From positions 248,272 to 312,271 of the forward strand of contig NZ_SZZM01000001.1 in assembly GCF_005281615.1 (NCBI RefSeq): 64,000 nucleotides of DNA, read 5' to 3'. This stretch comes from Rhodoligotrophos defluvii. Lineage in GTDB: Bacteria; Pseudomonadota; Alphaproteobacteria; Rhizobiales; Im1. Every line of letters starts with the position of its first letter. Positions within the stretch are counted from its first letter, which is position 1. The notes beneath the pieces were generated by a model. That model saw nothing but the letters and a program-made list of their open reading frames with translations, was not told the origin of the DNA and did no database searches. Below, piece by piece: positions 63,051 through 64,000 of the stretch. Both the position numbers and the translations under genes were made by a program.

Positions 63051-64000
63051 ATGGATCGTCGCGAGATCCTTAAACTTATTGGGATTATTGCATTGGCAAG
63101 TGGACCGCTGGCAGCCTCTTCGGCTCGAGCGCAGACCCCGCAAAACGCCGTGCCGGTGGGCGAGCCCAAGCCGTTCTCGCCTGGCGACGTGCGGGACATG
63201 GCACAGGCGCTGGCGGGCGAGCCGTTCAAGCCGCGCGAGGCCGACCTGCCCGAGAATCTCGCCAATCTCACCTACGACCAGTACCGGGATATCAGATTCC
63301 GCCCGGAAGCATCGATCTGGCGCGGGGATGGCCGCGGCTTCGCAGTCGACCTGCAGCATGCCGGCTCGATCTTCAAGACGCCGGTGGACATCTTTCTCGT
63401 CGAGAATGGCGAGGCGCGGCCAGTTCTCTATGACTCCAACCTGTTCACCTTCGGGCCCCGGGTAGCGCCGCCGCCGGAGGGCCTGCAGCTGCCCTATTCC
63501 GGGTTTCGTCTGCGCCATCCCATGAACCGTCCCGACTACATGGACGAGTTCGCCGTGTTTCAGGGGGCGAGCTATTTCCGGGCGGTGGGGCGCGGCCAAC
63601 TGTACGGGCTTTCCGCTCGCGGCCTGGCGCTCAACACGGCCTCGCCCAAGGGCGAGGAATTCCCCTATTTCCGCGCATTCTGGATCGAGCGGCCCGCGCC
63701 CGATGCAAGGGTGATCGTCGCCTATGCTCTGCTTGATTCGCCCAGCACGACGGGTGCTTATCGGTTTACCCTGCGGCCCGGTGACACAACCCTGGTCGAT
63801 GTTGAACTGACGCTGTTCCCGCGAGTTGATCTCGATCACGTCGGCTTTGGCGCCTTGACGAGCATGTTCTTGTTCGATCCGACCAACCGCAACCGCTTCG
63901 ACGACTACCGCCCCGCCGTACACGACAGCCATGGCCTCGCGATCTGGACGGGCAACGGCGAATGGCTGTGGCGGCCGCTAGCCAATCCGGCCTTGCTGCA
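63051..64000 (+). CDS. Glucan biosynthesis protein OpgG/OpgD (truncated by the window end)
   Basis: The first ~316 residues of a periplasmic glucan protein. DRREILK followed by a hydrophobic stretch resembles a Tat signal, as in OpgD. The body has LTYDQYRDIRFRPEASIW, FRAVGRGQLYGLSARGLALN, AYALLDSPSTTGAYRF and TGNGEWLWRPL, all typical of OpgG/OpgD. It shapes osmoregulated periplasmic glucans. GAGG lies 8 nt before the ATG. No stop occurs before the window ends, so this is a partial gene. Confidence 0.9.
   Translation, partial: MDRREILKLIGIIALASGPLAASSARAQTPQNAVPVGEPKPFSPGDVRDMAQALAGEPFKPREADLPENLANLTYDQYRDIRFRPEASIWRGDGRGFAVDLQHAGSIFKTPVDIFLVENGEARPVLYDSNLFTFGPRVAPPPEGLQLPYSGFRLRHPMNRPDYMDEFAVFQGASYFRAVGRGQLYGLSARGLALNTASPKGEEFPYFRAFWIERPAPDARVIVAYALLDSPSTTGAYRFTLRPGDTTLVDVELTLFPRVDLDHVGFGALTSMFLFDPTNRNRFDDYRPAVHDSHGLAIWTGNGEWLWRPLANPALL

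Overview
The window is high-GC chromosomal DNA of an alphaproteobacterium, most likely a member of the Hyphomicrobiales (Rhizobiales). The evidence is the set of small secreted families typical of that order (three DUF1236 proteins, two BA14K proteins, SH3b proteins), alphaproteobacterial-type PHO boxes, an alphaproteobacterial RpoH-type promoter before clpB, and dispersed hairpin repeats of the kind seen in rhizobial genomes. I cannot name the genus. I see no tRNA, rRNA, CRISPR array, insertion sequence or prophage.

Layout. 1-2390: end of a molybdenum hydroxylase operon (Mo subunit, 2Fe-2S subunit, triheme cytochrome c). 2469-5867: a secreted nuclease, an unassigned protein, a monoheme cytochrome, a YciE/YciF-type protein and a small secreted protein. 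6094-11258: ClpB, an NCS2-type permease with an odd C-terminal domain, and an FMN reductase. 11528-15016: two secreted phosphatase/phytase-like genes, each with its own PHO box. 15140-19018: a GNAT gene, then an anti-sigma/ECF sigma pair divergent from a subtilase with a glycine-rich repeat. 19123-23016: six small genes, mostly secreted, three ending in DUF1236. 23189-30224: a complete NAD-dependent formate dehydrogenase locus (LysR regulator, fdsGBA, fdhD, fdsD). 30308-34102: an M3 peptidase, a repeat block and two cytochromes c. 34881-38482: two adjacent, apparently undescribed proteins built from RTX/serralysin-C-terminus-like modules. 38608-43196: BA14K and SH3b proteins, RlmJ and a lytic transglycosylase. 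43386-49720: a DMT exporter, a VOC protein, a sensor adenylate/guanylate cyclase overlapping a Kup potassium transporter, RidA and a 56-residue membrane protein. 49731-55164: an RND efflux pair followed by a thiolase. 55278-64000: a 5-FCL-type enzyme, small secreted proteins, a degenerate SDR divergent from a HutC-type regulator, a universal stress protein, PdxJ, an APH/AAA fusion and the start of an OpgG/OpgD protein.

The most coherent inferred circuits are the PhoB-controlled pair (phytase-like protein and PhoX), the formate dehydrogenase locus, and the sigma/anti-sigma/subtilase unit. The best candidates for something undescribed are the modular calcium-binding-like proteins at 34881-38482 and the permease whose tail resembles a GHKL ATPase fold. 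A family of hairpin elements with conserved loop and flanks but varying, self-complementary stems occurs in five intergenic regions.
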